The notes beneath the pieces were generated by a model. That model was not told the DNA's origin and searched no databases. It saw nothing but the letters and a program-made list of their open reading frames with translations. Shown piece after piece: positions 53,341 through 64,000 of a stretch of DNA of 64,000 nt (position 1 is the stretch's first letter; each line of letters opens with the position of its first letter). Origin of the DNA: Neelides folsomi (Eukaryota > Arthropoda > Collembola > Neelipleona > Neelidae); contig JAQGBZ010000299.1 of NCBI GenBank assembly GCA_034687125.1, positions 1-64,000 of the forward strand, given 5' to 3'. The translations under genes were made by a program, and so were the position numbers.

Positions 53341-54050
53341 TCATATAAAACAATTACTGAAATCCAGCAGCTTAGAGTCAATGGGTTCTTGAAGATATAT
53401 CTCCAATTCCGATGGAAATTCAAATTGAGAATCATGAGATATTAGAAAGAACACCCCCAATTCGCCAAAAATTGAGGTTTTGGCCTTTTTGTTTGGGCAG
53501 TTTTGTTTGGCTTGTTCCGTCCGTTTGTTTTTCGGTTCACTTGCCATCTTATTTTCTAAAAATCTTTTTTGCTTTTCATAAAATGTATTAAGCAGGTCGT
53601 TAGCTTCTTGGTGAGTCGGAATTTTCAAAGCTCCATTGTAATCAATTCACACATCACAATTTAAACAATTCATTTTAATTTTTTCCTTAGTTGAATCAAA
53701 AGTCACAGTAAAATTCCGTTAAACTTTTCTTCCAATCCTTTATCTGCAATCAATTCTCGTTTGTTAATTATCTTCCGTTCACTTTGTTCTTCATTTTGGT
53801 TATGTCTATATTTTCAATCATTAAATTAATATTTTTGAAACCATGCTAGTATGGTATATTTTAAATTTCCAAATTAACGATCCACTTTAAATATATATTT
53901 TGAATACGCTGTTGAAGAATTTGGTGATAAGAGAACAAATCCCAAGCTGCTTCCTTGCCAATTGTCAACAGAATTGGAACTCAAGTTTAGAATACTTTGT
54001 ATGGATTTATTTTTTCGTTTGTTTAATGGTTTTGCTTTTCTTTTAGCACT
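53341..54050 (-). pseudogene. Upstream coding remnants of the same element
   Basis: Two minus-strand open pieces: a basic N-terminal-like piece (54,050-53,874, KRKAKPLNKRKNKS) and a 95-codon piece (53,628-53,341) with KNKRTEQAKQNC and FPSELEIYLQEPIDSKLLDF. The latter resembles hAT-type C-terminal sequence more than Harbinger. It may be an accessory protein of the element or a fragment of another transposon inserted in it. Assignment is uncertain. Confidence 0.4.
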
Positions 54051-54353
54051 CATTTTGTTAAATATCAAATTTGTTTATATTTAAAAAATTAACTTAATGA
54101 TTAAAAAATAAAGTCTTGCGAATGGAATGAAAAGGAAGAAATTATGATTGAATGCTCAAGTTTGTCTGCATGTTTCCTAACCATGTCTAAACATGATTTG
54201 TGGCTTCGATTATGATTTAGCGGCTAAGCGCTAAGGTTCGTAATATGAACGTAATGAACGTATGCTGAAGAACTGAACTTAATCGCTCAGTTCGGACGAA
54301 TTTTTCGTTCGCTCAGTTCAATTTAGTTGAGTTAATTTTATAATCATTTCGCT

Positions 54354-54501
54354 CAGTTCAGTTCGCTGCCCGAGGTAGAACATCCTCGTTCAGTTCAGTT
54401 CGCTTCCCGAGGTAGAACATCCTCGTTCAGTTCAGTTCGCTTCCCGAGGTAGAACATCCTCGTTCAGTTCAGTTCGCTTCCCGAGGTAGAACATCCTCGT
54501 T
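54354..54501. repeat. Tandem array, four 37-bp units
   Basis: Units at 54354, 54391, 54428 and 54465. Units 2-4 are identical and unit 1 differs by one base (G for T). Each unit contains CAGTTCAGTTCG and an inverted pair CGAGG...CCTCG around an 8-base loop. It lies in the right subterminal zone of the 3.9-kb transposon. Near identity suggests recent expansion. Confidence 0.95.
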
Positions 54502-54596
54502 CAGTTAAGTTCAGTTCTTTTTGCTCACTGTGCTGAACTGAACTGTGCTGAACGAGTAAAAGTGAGCGAAAAGCACATTATTTGCAACGGTTTGGT

Positions 54597-54600
54597 TCAC
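54597..54600. repeat. Possible target-site duplication, right (TCAC)
   Basis: Matches 50706-50709 outside the left terminal repeat. Confidence 0.5.
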
Positions 54601-57600
54601 ACAGGGAAAAGAAAAGGGAAGGAAAAAGAGGACATGGGAGCTAAAATTAGTAGATAAATGAGAAGATCCAAATGTCACCCTCAAATCCTATTGCAAATCC
54701 CTTTAAATGATCTTCTCATTTCCTTCTTTCTCATCGTCTCGTTTACTATGAGGTCAAAAACCCTTTTTCATTCTTTTTTTATTATTTGATTCGCAAAATG
54801 GGTTTTCCGACGTTGACTCCCAGCTGGGCCTGTTAGTAATACTAAAAAGCGACATTTTGCGGTTTTTAAACTTTCTTCCATTATTATCTCATTTATTTAA
54901 CATTATTATTTATAGCCATGATTATATTTTAACTCTCTTATCAGTATTTATGTAAACGACAACAAATTCATTTTTAATGCACCAAAGGATGTTTAATCAT
55001 CTGCTCATGAATAAACGATGAATTTTTTATTAATGTCTACATAATAATATTTTATAAGATAATATATTTTTAGTTGAGAAATGTGTACATTGTCGTTGGA
55101 TTAATTTATTGATGAAGGTTCTAAGTCTGTAAATGTGTATGAGAGGATAAATGGGAATCGTATTATACGATAGGGAATAGAAAATAGTGCGGGTGATTAC
55201 GAATTGAAGGATAAAAGTGACATGAGGGAAAGGGGGACTTGTAAAGAGTAAACAAGGAATTAATTAGTCGTTTTTAGCGGTGTAAAACAAGGTTTTGTTG
55301 ACTCTCCCCAGCCCTTTTGAGTTTTCCAGTAGAGAGGTGTGTGTCTGTGTGTGTCTCTCTCATTTGGTTACATTGGTTATTTGAGTCGTGAGATGCGGGG
55401 GGTAATTGGGGCCCATTGTTTCCGCTTCTCATCTCATCTATCTTACAGAAGAGTGAGTGCGATGGGCAGCTGCTGTTCTTGGTCCGAAATTTCCTCCTCC
55501 CCCACTTTTACTTTGAGAGATGATACACACCGGGTTTGGAAATTGCCAGAGGAGCTAAAGGGGAATCTCACGGGTGATTCACCCGATTCGTTTTGAGTGA
55601 ATTCTCTTGTAGCGTTCGCTTAGGGAAATGAGCTACCGTCTATTTACATAATGTCACTCAATTGAGACATGTGAGTGAATTGGAAGCTTGACATTCCTTC
55701 AAGACTTTTTCTCTTCATTCTTCCACTTTACTTACAATTCAATCCGCTTCATCCGCTTTACTTCAATTCCGACTCTTTCAATTTGAAAAGAATAAAAGTT
55801 GAAGTGAAAGAACAACTTGCATTTTTAATGAGATTTTTACAATTCATGAAGAGTTTTCTTTTTTCTAAAAAAAATTGGATGCTGCTATTTTGTTTCGATC
55901 TTGCATAAAATGAAAAATGCAAAAGGTTTTAAAAGAGAACCAGAGTGAGAAAGTAATCGGATTAGAAAGGGTGAGATTTTCTATTGTATTGATTGAGTTT
56001 GACAAGCTCTATTCATTTTGAACATTATTGAAGAATAGGAGGAGAAAAGTTTTAGTTTTGAATAGATGGAAGATGAGCGTTATATATTCAATTAACTATT
56101 TATTTTCCACTGCAGTTCCATGTAGGGAAGAAGTGAATGGAAAATTCCCTTTACTTTTTATTAGCGCCTTGTAACATTTGCCCCTTAACGGAAATGAATA
56201 AGTTAATCCAGTCTCATTTCACTCCCATGGTTTAAGAGGAGTTGAGAGATATCTCATTACGATCCCTTATATGAAATCCGATTAATTTCCTCCCCTCCTC
56301 TCATTTCTAATAATGTGACCCTCCCACTCACCCAATTGAACTTGAAATGAAAAGATCAGTCTTAGAAAGGCTAATTGCCCTCAATCCCCTATCTTAAATG
56401 CAGCAGGAGGCCTTCAGTTGTTGGAGGGTAATTGAGCAAAGGAATTGGAGGGACGTGAGATTTTCCAATTTCCTCCATCACTTTAATAGAACTTTATGAA
56501 TATTTTGGTAGGGAGGATTTGATAAAAGTGGAGTTGATCCACTTGGGTCACCTTCCGTCGTTCCCTCATGTAATTTCCTTTAGCAATTTCAACCCCGCGA
56601 ATTGCCCTCATGCACTCAAAGTGAAAGTGGAAGCCTTTTCCATTGCCCACCGAATATTCGGGGAATTTGAACACGCGGTGTCCCCTTTTAACCATGGAAC
56701 TTGCCTTAGCTTACAAGAGAGTAGTATGGGTCTAAAACTATGATCCTAAAACTGGTGGTTTGGGTTATATGAAAAGAAAGTTATATGGAGAAAATGTATA
56801 TAAGAAGTATAAAGTTAGTGTAAGTAGGGAGGTCGTCGCAGTCTGAGTGAATGGTAGTAAAATATTTGAGACACGTTCGGAAGGGAAAGACTCTTTTTAC
56901 TCCCTTCTTGAAGATGGGGAAGCATTCGTTGTTTACTAGAGGGTTCCTTATCGATTTCTCCAATCTCCTTCCCCACCCTCATCGCGCCCCCATCGAGCGC
57001 CTCAAGCCCTCACACACTTACACCACCAATTTACCCTCCACAACTCCCCGAATGCCCTGAAAGTCTATTACGGAAGGTGAAGCCGGAAGAACAATTCAGC
57101 CATTACCAGGCATAGGATTGGAGTGGATAGGGGACGAGAATTAGACGTTGATATAGAGGGAGAATCATTTCCTTAGCATGCAAAATGCATTACTTACTCC
57201 ATTTATTCAGTATGTATACTTGAGTTACTTCCATCGTTTCATTTCCCTTCACAAAATGATGCTCATCTCAATATTATGTTGACTCGGGTTTATGTTATGG
57301 AGAATAGGTAAACAAAATGTTTTATAAATCCTGAAGATATGTATACTTTAAATACATATCAGTAAATACATATTTTGTTGTAGGGTGGATCAAGTTTGAA
57401 ATTCATATACTTTCATAATACACCCATGCGTGTTGAACTGATTAAGGTGAACGGTGAACTGCAGCTGGAAGTTTGGCTAATAAAATAATTATGAGTTCCT
57501 TTGGAACTCATTTAGTATATGAAATATGTATTTTAGTTGGACTCTCAGCGGGGATTAAATATTTACCTCACTTCCAGACTCACTTGTAATGTTAAAAGTT

Positions 57601-60600
57601 GAGGATTTTAAGAGAAAAGGGAGTGTTTTATAATATAAAATTAATTGTAGGAATAATTTAATTAATTTTTCTCAGTCTTCTCTACAAAATGAATTAAGAG
57701 ATGAAGTGGTCTACGTTCCTTTGCCCTACATTTCCTCTTTCCCTCCATATTCTTTAATGGGGAAAGTTGAAGAGTGGTGATGAAGGCGTGAGGAAGGATA
57801 GAAATAATTGAACGGTCGATCCAAAGGTTTCTAATATTTCTCTTCATGCACTCTACATTTCTCTTGGAGGTTTCGGGGTTAACAGGGTTGAGTTTCATAG
57901 TTGGAAAATGTATTTTTTACAAATTGAGAGAAAGAGGTCTTGAGAGATTGAAAAGGAAGCCAATTGTTTTTGGACAGATGAGTTTGTTGTTATTAACTTA
58001 CAATGGTTAGCACTGGGAGAGTATTAGGAAATAATGGATTTTTCCCTTAGATTTCCTTTCAGTTTCAAGATTTTCGAAAGGATTGGAGTTGAGAAATCGT
58101 TAATGTCGGATTTTTCGACTTTATTGAGCTTCAAAGGAAATTTTTCCAAATTTGGTGAGAAATGGTTGAGGAATTTACGAGGAAAATGTTCATACCCTGC
58201 CAATCGTTATTTCTCCTCCAAATGAAGATTTATGAGAAGATTTTGGAGATGTTTATGCTTTTGAGCTCTCCCTAATGAATAATGACGAGAGTGAAGTTTA
58301 TTTCCCTCAAGACTTTATTTGTCATTTTAAGGGTTTGGAAGGGATGTAAAAATCATTTCTATATATGTATAGTGTATATTCTGCAAATCACTACAATATT
58401 TTTTACTATCGGGAGGATGTTAATGTCTGGAAGATGATGACAAGGCTTCAATTTCAAGATTATGATATTGAGATTATGAAACTGAGAATCTTCTTTTACA
58501 ATATTTTTTAAGTCTACAAAATCTGTAACACAAAGAAAATAAAGATGAAGGGAATTTGCATTCGCTTCACTTTTTTTCTACTTATTTTTCTTTCTTATTC
58601 TTTTCTTATTTTTATACCATTATTCATACAGATACATAAATTATGTTATGTCTTCAACATCATAAAATATGATATTGAATAATCCATAATAAGAATAAAA
58701 AGAGTATAATTATATTATTCAAACTAATATCTTTTGAAGACACCTCAATATTTTGAAGTGAAAAGATGAAAACAAAGTTTTTTTGCAGAACAACTCATAT
58801 GATTATAATTCTCAACTTTATTATCATGAATGTAAAGAAAAGTAATAATAGTTGTTAAACCGTCTTGTCGGCTTTGAAAGTAAAAAAGCGTAAATTCCTT
58901 GTGTTAACATTTGGTTTTCGAAGTGCATTTCTTGTCCACCCATTTCAATCTTAAAGTCCCGCTATTTCCCCCCATTGAGAATCGAAACACCAAATGTGTA
59001 ATTTCGGCTGGGGAACGAAATTGGAAATGAGAATTTAGTATTGGTGGTTGTAAGGTTGAATTGGAAATTTGAAGAACGGAAATTTGAATGTGTTCGATCG
59101 TCACACGCGGCGGTTGTCCAGCTGACCTCCTCATCAAATCAAACCCCCCACTGAATGGATTTGAGTCTGGTCCAAAGGAAATTTCAATTAATTTAATAAG
59201 CGCAAGCGGAGTGAAAAATTCATATAAGGATTCCCTTCATGGGTTGCTTAACGTCACGAATTTGGGATTTGGTGGAATCTTCTTTACGGATCCTTGTATA
59301 ATACCTTAGAAGTAAGCATACTTAATCCATATACCATATTATATTGAGAGAAAGGATTGTGTTAAAATACAGCTATAGATGCATTTTATGCAAAGGTGAG
59401 CGAATTTGGTGAATAAGAAAACTTGTGTGGAGTAAGAAACTGTGTCTAATTCTATTGCTAGCGTTAAGATACAGATTGATGTGATGAGTGTGATGAGATT
59501 TGTTAGTGGGGTCGGGAAGGAAGTGAAGTTGGTTGTTATCAAACTTTGTCACTTCACATTCCTTCACTCGAGGGTACTTTTTAAATAAATGGTGTGGAAA
59601 GAGAAGTTTCGCGAAAGTTCATTCAAGGAGAAATTCTTCATTTTTCTTTTCCATCCACCCAACCAAACTTTGGCATTTCTTCCCTAAAGTTGAAGAATAA
59701 TAAATGAGAGAAATTGAACAATAATGTTTTTATATTTTAATAGAAAACAAAGGAGATTAAAAGAGATTTTATTAATTAAAGATTTAATGAAAAGGGCGCG
59801 GTGGATTAAAGTCAAAATCCAATTTCCGCTCACTCTAACAACTTTCATTAGTCGAAGAATGGGCTGAGATATGTAAGAGAAATTGTGTAATTTTAAATTT
59901 CATTTTTTTCTTCCTCACTCACCATAAGGGTTAATAAAATGGAAAGAGTAAAAAAAGTTTGCGAGAGTATTTTATAACTGACTTGTGGAAATCTAATTTC
60001 TCCCCTCCAACCTCTTCTGCCTTGCACTTGAGAAAAGTTTATACTGCGAAACCTCGGCGTTGTTATTAAGAAAGTAAGCGGATGGAAATTAAATTGAAAC
60101 TTTTTGAAGGTTTCTGGTTATTCTCAAATGTCGAATAATGAATTTCCCTTTAGTTTTCCTAACAGGATATCGGATTTCCATGTTTGGAAATTGAATTTCT
60201 CATGTAAAAGGTAATTTGAGGATATTGAGGGCGGGGAGGTAAGAAAAGAAGGAAAGTTTGCTAATTCTTCCACTTCCATTTCCAACATTGATTTATTGAA
60301 TTGACTGTGAGAAAAGATATCGGGGCGGGTAAACATTATTTAATTTCTCTCATGACACTCCGCGGTCTTTCCCATAAGATGAGTCATGAGAGGGACGTTA
60401 ATGGAGAAATGCATTAGCGAAATGTCATTTGGGCTTTTCTTCCTTCACACATTCAGGACAGAGACTTTGGAGAGTATTTGTAGGGGAAATAGGGAGTGAG
60501 GTAGGCGGGTTATAATTTACAGACCTTTTAATTGCATCTCCGGAGCATCTCGACGTCTTTTCCTTTCTCAGTAAATTATCAGTAGAATTCGATTAACGAG

Positions 60601-63600
60601 GTTTCCTCTTTATCAATCCAAGATCTCTAATCGCCCTTATATTCAACTCTACTCTTTTTCATTCTCCTACTAAATCCTTTCTCCTGTGAGTCTCATTAAA
60701 ACCCTGTGCTGTATAATGTAATCGATTGAGATTCATATTATGAAAAGATCTTTATATTTATTACTATTTTTTGAATGGTATTTGGTTCATTTTCTTTTAT
60801 GTTTATTGCATATTTCCCTCTTGATTGTATTTATTGCAGTTTGTGGCTTAACGAGATTTGTGGGACTTTGGTGCGGAGGGGCGAGAGGGGGGCAAAGGCC
60901 ATAAATAAATTAGGTATTTATCTTCCAAATAGAGAGCCTCTCTTCTTCATACGAGAATACGGGATATTGGTAAGAAAATGAGGAGTTTGGGTGTATTTAA
61001 GTAGGAGTGCGTTTGTATTTAGTTATATGGAATCTGGTCTTGTTGTTCCTCCCTAAGGGTGAAATCCAATACACTTGTCTCTCTATTGGTCTATGGAGAT
61101 AAAAGTAATAAAAATGAAAGGGGAGAAACCCTCTGTTTTCCTTCTTCTGGTCAGATTGGAATTGTATAATCTCTCACACTCCTCGCCGCACGCTCTTTTC
61201 ACTCTTATAAACCCTTTTTCGGCTCTTGTGCGATAACCTCACGAGCTCACATTTATACCCCACTTTGCAAGCTCAATGTTTGGTTTGAATGGATTTTGAG
61301 TAATTTTGGTCGAGGGGCGAGGAGGAATTTCTGCTTTCATCCTAAATATTGAAAGTCACGTGGAGGGGCAGCTGGATGTTTTGGGAAGTCTATAATCAAC
61401 TCCGATATGATATTTTCCTCTCAAGCTCCCATCATAAACCAGTCAATGATCATGGGTAGGGTATATTAGGATTGAAGGGGCGAGTCATGATTTATGATTC
61501 GGTGACAAATCTGAACGATAAGACAATCCATCTCCGCCCTTTAGTAATATGGGAAGTGTGTGAGGTCTTTTTCTTTTATTCTCCTCTCATACAGTTCGTA
61601 CATTTTCATTTGGGAAATTCGGAGTTATTTTATGACTTTCGTGGGTTGAGTGGTAATTTACGTTACTTACTTCTTATTATCAAGTTATTATCTACTATAA
61701 AATTTTGAATTACTTTGCTTTGACGTATTTTAAAATTCAAATAATAGCATATCATTTATTTGCAATTGAGAGATTGCACTCTAAGCAGAACTTGATTTTT
61801 TTTAACAACGGGCCTTTTTTATTATTATGAGATAAATGAAGTGTTTAGCAGAGGAGAAAGAAAATGAAGCCGCATATAGGAATTTTGTCAATCTCTCCCT
61901 CTCTCATATGGGAATTCTTTCGAGTTGTGGAGGGATGGACTGTAAATGAGTTTCAAGCTTTATATAAAATCGGTATGTTTGTGACTCCCCTTCTTCTTTT
62001 CCTTCGACTTGTATTCTGCCAGGAGGATTCTCATAATACGTATTTGCTCAGAGCTTGAGATGTTTTTTTATTCTGCCTACTTTTGGAACATTGGGAGTCC
62101 TCATGTTGTGCAGTTGTCTCCGCTCCCTCTTCATTTCACCCTTTCACGATGAGAACGGAAATGAAGAAGTTGAGGTTTATTGCATGGGAGTGAAAGGAAA
62201 CAACAGAGGATCTTCAAATCTTCAATCTTCCTTTGGCTCTTCTTCTCCTTCTCTCTCAGTCCCGTTACAACATTTGTTTTACGTCCTATTAGTTAACATA
62301 CCTAAACAGATTGATCTGTACGTCAATGTTAATACAACGAGACATGTTTGTTAAAATAAATTGAATTTATTCTTCTTTTCAGTTTTGAAATTGAGTGAGT
62401 GGAAATGTCATTTGCTCCCCCTTTACCCGACTTTATGTTTTGAATGGACTTTTTGAGAGACTTAATATGATTTTCGCTTCATATTGTTTGGCAAATTAAA
62501 TTGATGGTTGAGAGTGAGAGCAGAATTTTGAGAAGATTCTTTATGAGATTCATATTTTGTGATCTGGAGATGAAGTTTGTTTAATGTTCCATAACGGTGC
62601 GCGGTGTGGAGAAGGACGCGATTCAATGAACTTCTTCAACACTCTTCTTCTTCCTACTATTTATTTAAAGTCAAAGACGCTTCCTCGGTATTTTCCTTCA
62701 CTTTGCCACGAGTTTGATAAATTATATTAGGTAGTTACATAAGGCATAAATGGGTTTCAATTTATTATGCCATTATTTAAATTACGGGCTTTTAGAAAAA
62801 TGTTACAGGAAGTGCTTTTAATATTAAACCACAAGCCGCCGTAGAAATTGAAGTGGATTTTACGCAATGGTGGAGATTGAATGTTCCGAGATTCAAATAA
62901 GTCGATTTACTTTCTTTGTGTTTGAGTAAAAAGAGTCGTGTGGTTTCCTCTCGTATTACAATTCCATTGTGTTCTCCTCACATTCATTCTGAGCTCTCCC
63001 TCTCGGTTGACATTTATTTATTTTGGATGTTTCATTGAGTGTTTAATCGGTTGACCCTTCGCCCACCCGCATCTCTTTTATATTCCCCTCCCTTCCATTT
63101 CATCAACAGAAGAATTAGTTCCATTGTGCTATAAAACGTCCCGCTTCAATTGTATTTTAATGGACGACTCATATTGGCCTATACCATCCGATACACGTTG
63201 ACAATTTAGAAAATTCAATTTTCTCTAATTGTTCCCATTTTCTAAAAATGGCCTTTCTCCTTCATTATTTCTCACTTGGAGGTTGGACCGAGAAGAATTG
63301 CGTTACGGATTAGTGTGTTCGTGCCCTCTGAGCCTGAAAGCTCAAATGGGGCTTTTAGACGAGATTTTCCTTTAAATGAGGTTTGAGGGGAGGACGGTGC
63401 CTTGTGTTATACGATCTCATCGATTCCAATGACTTTGCTGGACGACCAGGGGCGGACATGATGTTGGAACAAAAGGAAAAGAGAAGCTCATTAAATTAGT
63501 TCGCTGGCTTTCACTTCCTCTTCTCAACCGGAGAGGGAACATTTTGGAGTGAGTTGAGGAGACCATTGATGGAAGAATAAGGCAGATAGGATGGATGGAT

Positions 63601-64000
63601 CAACCAATTCAATTATACTGGCATTGAGCATATAAAAGACCGGCTGGGGTTTTCTTATTGCAACTGCACTTTCTTTTTTTCTTTCCTTCTTTCATGTTCT
63701 GAATGCTCAATTCATCCTCATCTGCCCATTTCATGTAAAATGCATGGATTCCATGCACAGACGCATTTCTAATATTCCTTGAACTTGAAAATGTTCACAT
63801 AATACGGAATACATACCTCGGTGTGTAGGGGTTATAAGAGGGAATAAGAAATATATGTCCATAAAAGATGTAAATGGATAAACGCATGGGGATGGTTATC
63901 TCAGCCTATTTGAACGCACTTTTTTGTAAAGGAGAGAAAGGGAAAGGATGAGGAAATTTGATGGGCAAAGAGCTTGCTGGCCTTTGAAAGAAATTTAAAA
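54601..64000. other. Gene-poor region, second part
   Basis: No recognisable protein gene, tRNA or rRNA. It has the same texture as 44-50 kb: purine and pyrimidine runs (TTCCTCTC, GAGGAAGG), isolated CpG-richer islands (for example 55,380-55,590, 56,540-56,680, 56,980-57,060) and short GT/CT microsatellite runs at about 55,335. Open frames of 60-99 codons occur on both strands with no domain or splice support. It is most like a long intron or regulatory desert. Confidence 0.5.
55462..55596 (+). CDS. Possible short coding exon starting MGSCCS
   Basis: Just downstream of a good acceptor-like site (CTATCTTACAG at about 55,448) is an ATG whose frame reads MGSCCSWSEISSSPTFTL and continues for 44 codons to a stop. 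MG with nearby Cys pairs is the classic start for N-myristoylated and palmitoylated proteins (FRS2-type adaptors begin with the same six residues), but the rest does not match that family. A GTGAGT donor-like site only five bases after the acceptor argues for alternative readings. This is speculative. Confidence 0.15.
   Translation: MGSCCSWSEISSSPTFTLRDDTHRVWKLPEELKGNLTGDSPDSF

Larger units (their letters stand above)
50710..54596 (-). mobile_element. 3.9-kb DNA transposon relic, PIF/Harbinger-like transposase
   Basis: The ends are inverted copies: ACCAAACCGTTGCAAAT at 50710-50726 and its complement at 54580-54596, 17 bp perfect. TCAC flanks both sides (50706-50709 and 54597-54600), a possible 4-bp target duplication. 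Subterminal DNA at both ends is packed with GTTCAGTTC/GAACTGAAC words, including the 37-bp array, as expected for transposase-binding sites. The interior holds a broken transposase on the minus strand. It is surrounded by the GC-richer desert and is itself more AT-rich. Confidence 0.72.

Noticed and set aside
55335-55365. GTGTGTCT/CTCTCT run as a microsatellite
   Set aside because: Too short and interrupted to be more than local simple sequence.

Overview
The window is strongly AT-rich animal DNA. Protein-coding genes are built from short exons with GT-AG introns, most of them about 45-150 bp. I saw no operons, bacterial genes or CRISPR arrays. The gene set (sigma-class glutathione S-transferase, a ZAD-like/C2H2 zinc-finger protein, two F-box/LRR proteins, a Myb/SANT-like protein) and the transposons (hAT, Tc1/mariner, pogo-like, PIF/Harbinger-like, non-LTR) suggest an arthropod, possibly a non-insect hexapod such as a springtail. 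That placement is inference.

Left block, 2.3-17.3 kb, all on the minus strand: cathepsin B, the ribosome-recycling ATPase ABCE1, a sigma GST, an SLC35G/EamA-type transporter, a CFAP418 (C8orf37) homologue, and an F-box/LRR protein that appears to end in a cysteine cluster and a C-terminal membrane anchor. A 513-bp non-autonomous hAT element with a perfect 8-bp target duplication lies 73 bp upstream of that F-box start codon.

Middle block, 19-44 kb: a Myb/SANT-like protein (minus) is divergent from the PIN-domain RNase SWT1 (plus). Next come an unrecognised four-pass membrane protein, a pogo-like transposase relic, and a nest of non-LTR retrotransposon pieces split by an 813-bp Tc1/mariner element. 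Then follow TXNDC12 (minus), whose first intron holds a large insertion, PRA1/RABAC1 (plus), a second F-box/LRR gene (plus), a ZAD-like/C2H2 zinc-finger gene (plus), a short rabenosyn-5 (plus) and phosphoglucomutase-1 (minus). The last two are convergent and their stop codons overlap within one TTAA.

Right block, 44-64 kb: no recognisable host gene. The texture changes to less AT-rich DNA with many purine/pyrimidine runs, like a long intron or regulatory desert. It holds one 3.9-kb transposon relic (50,710-54,596) with 17-bp terminal inverted repeats, subterminal GTTCAGTTC repeats, a four-unit 37-bp tandem array and a broken DDE transposase. It also holds a microRNA-precursor-like hairpin at 46,718-46,796.

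For multi-exon genes the coordinates run from start codon to stop codon, and exons are listed in the evidence. Exon joins were deduced by eye from open frames, splice signals and family similarity. No database or alignment was run.
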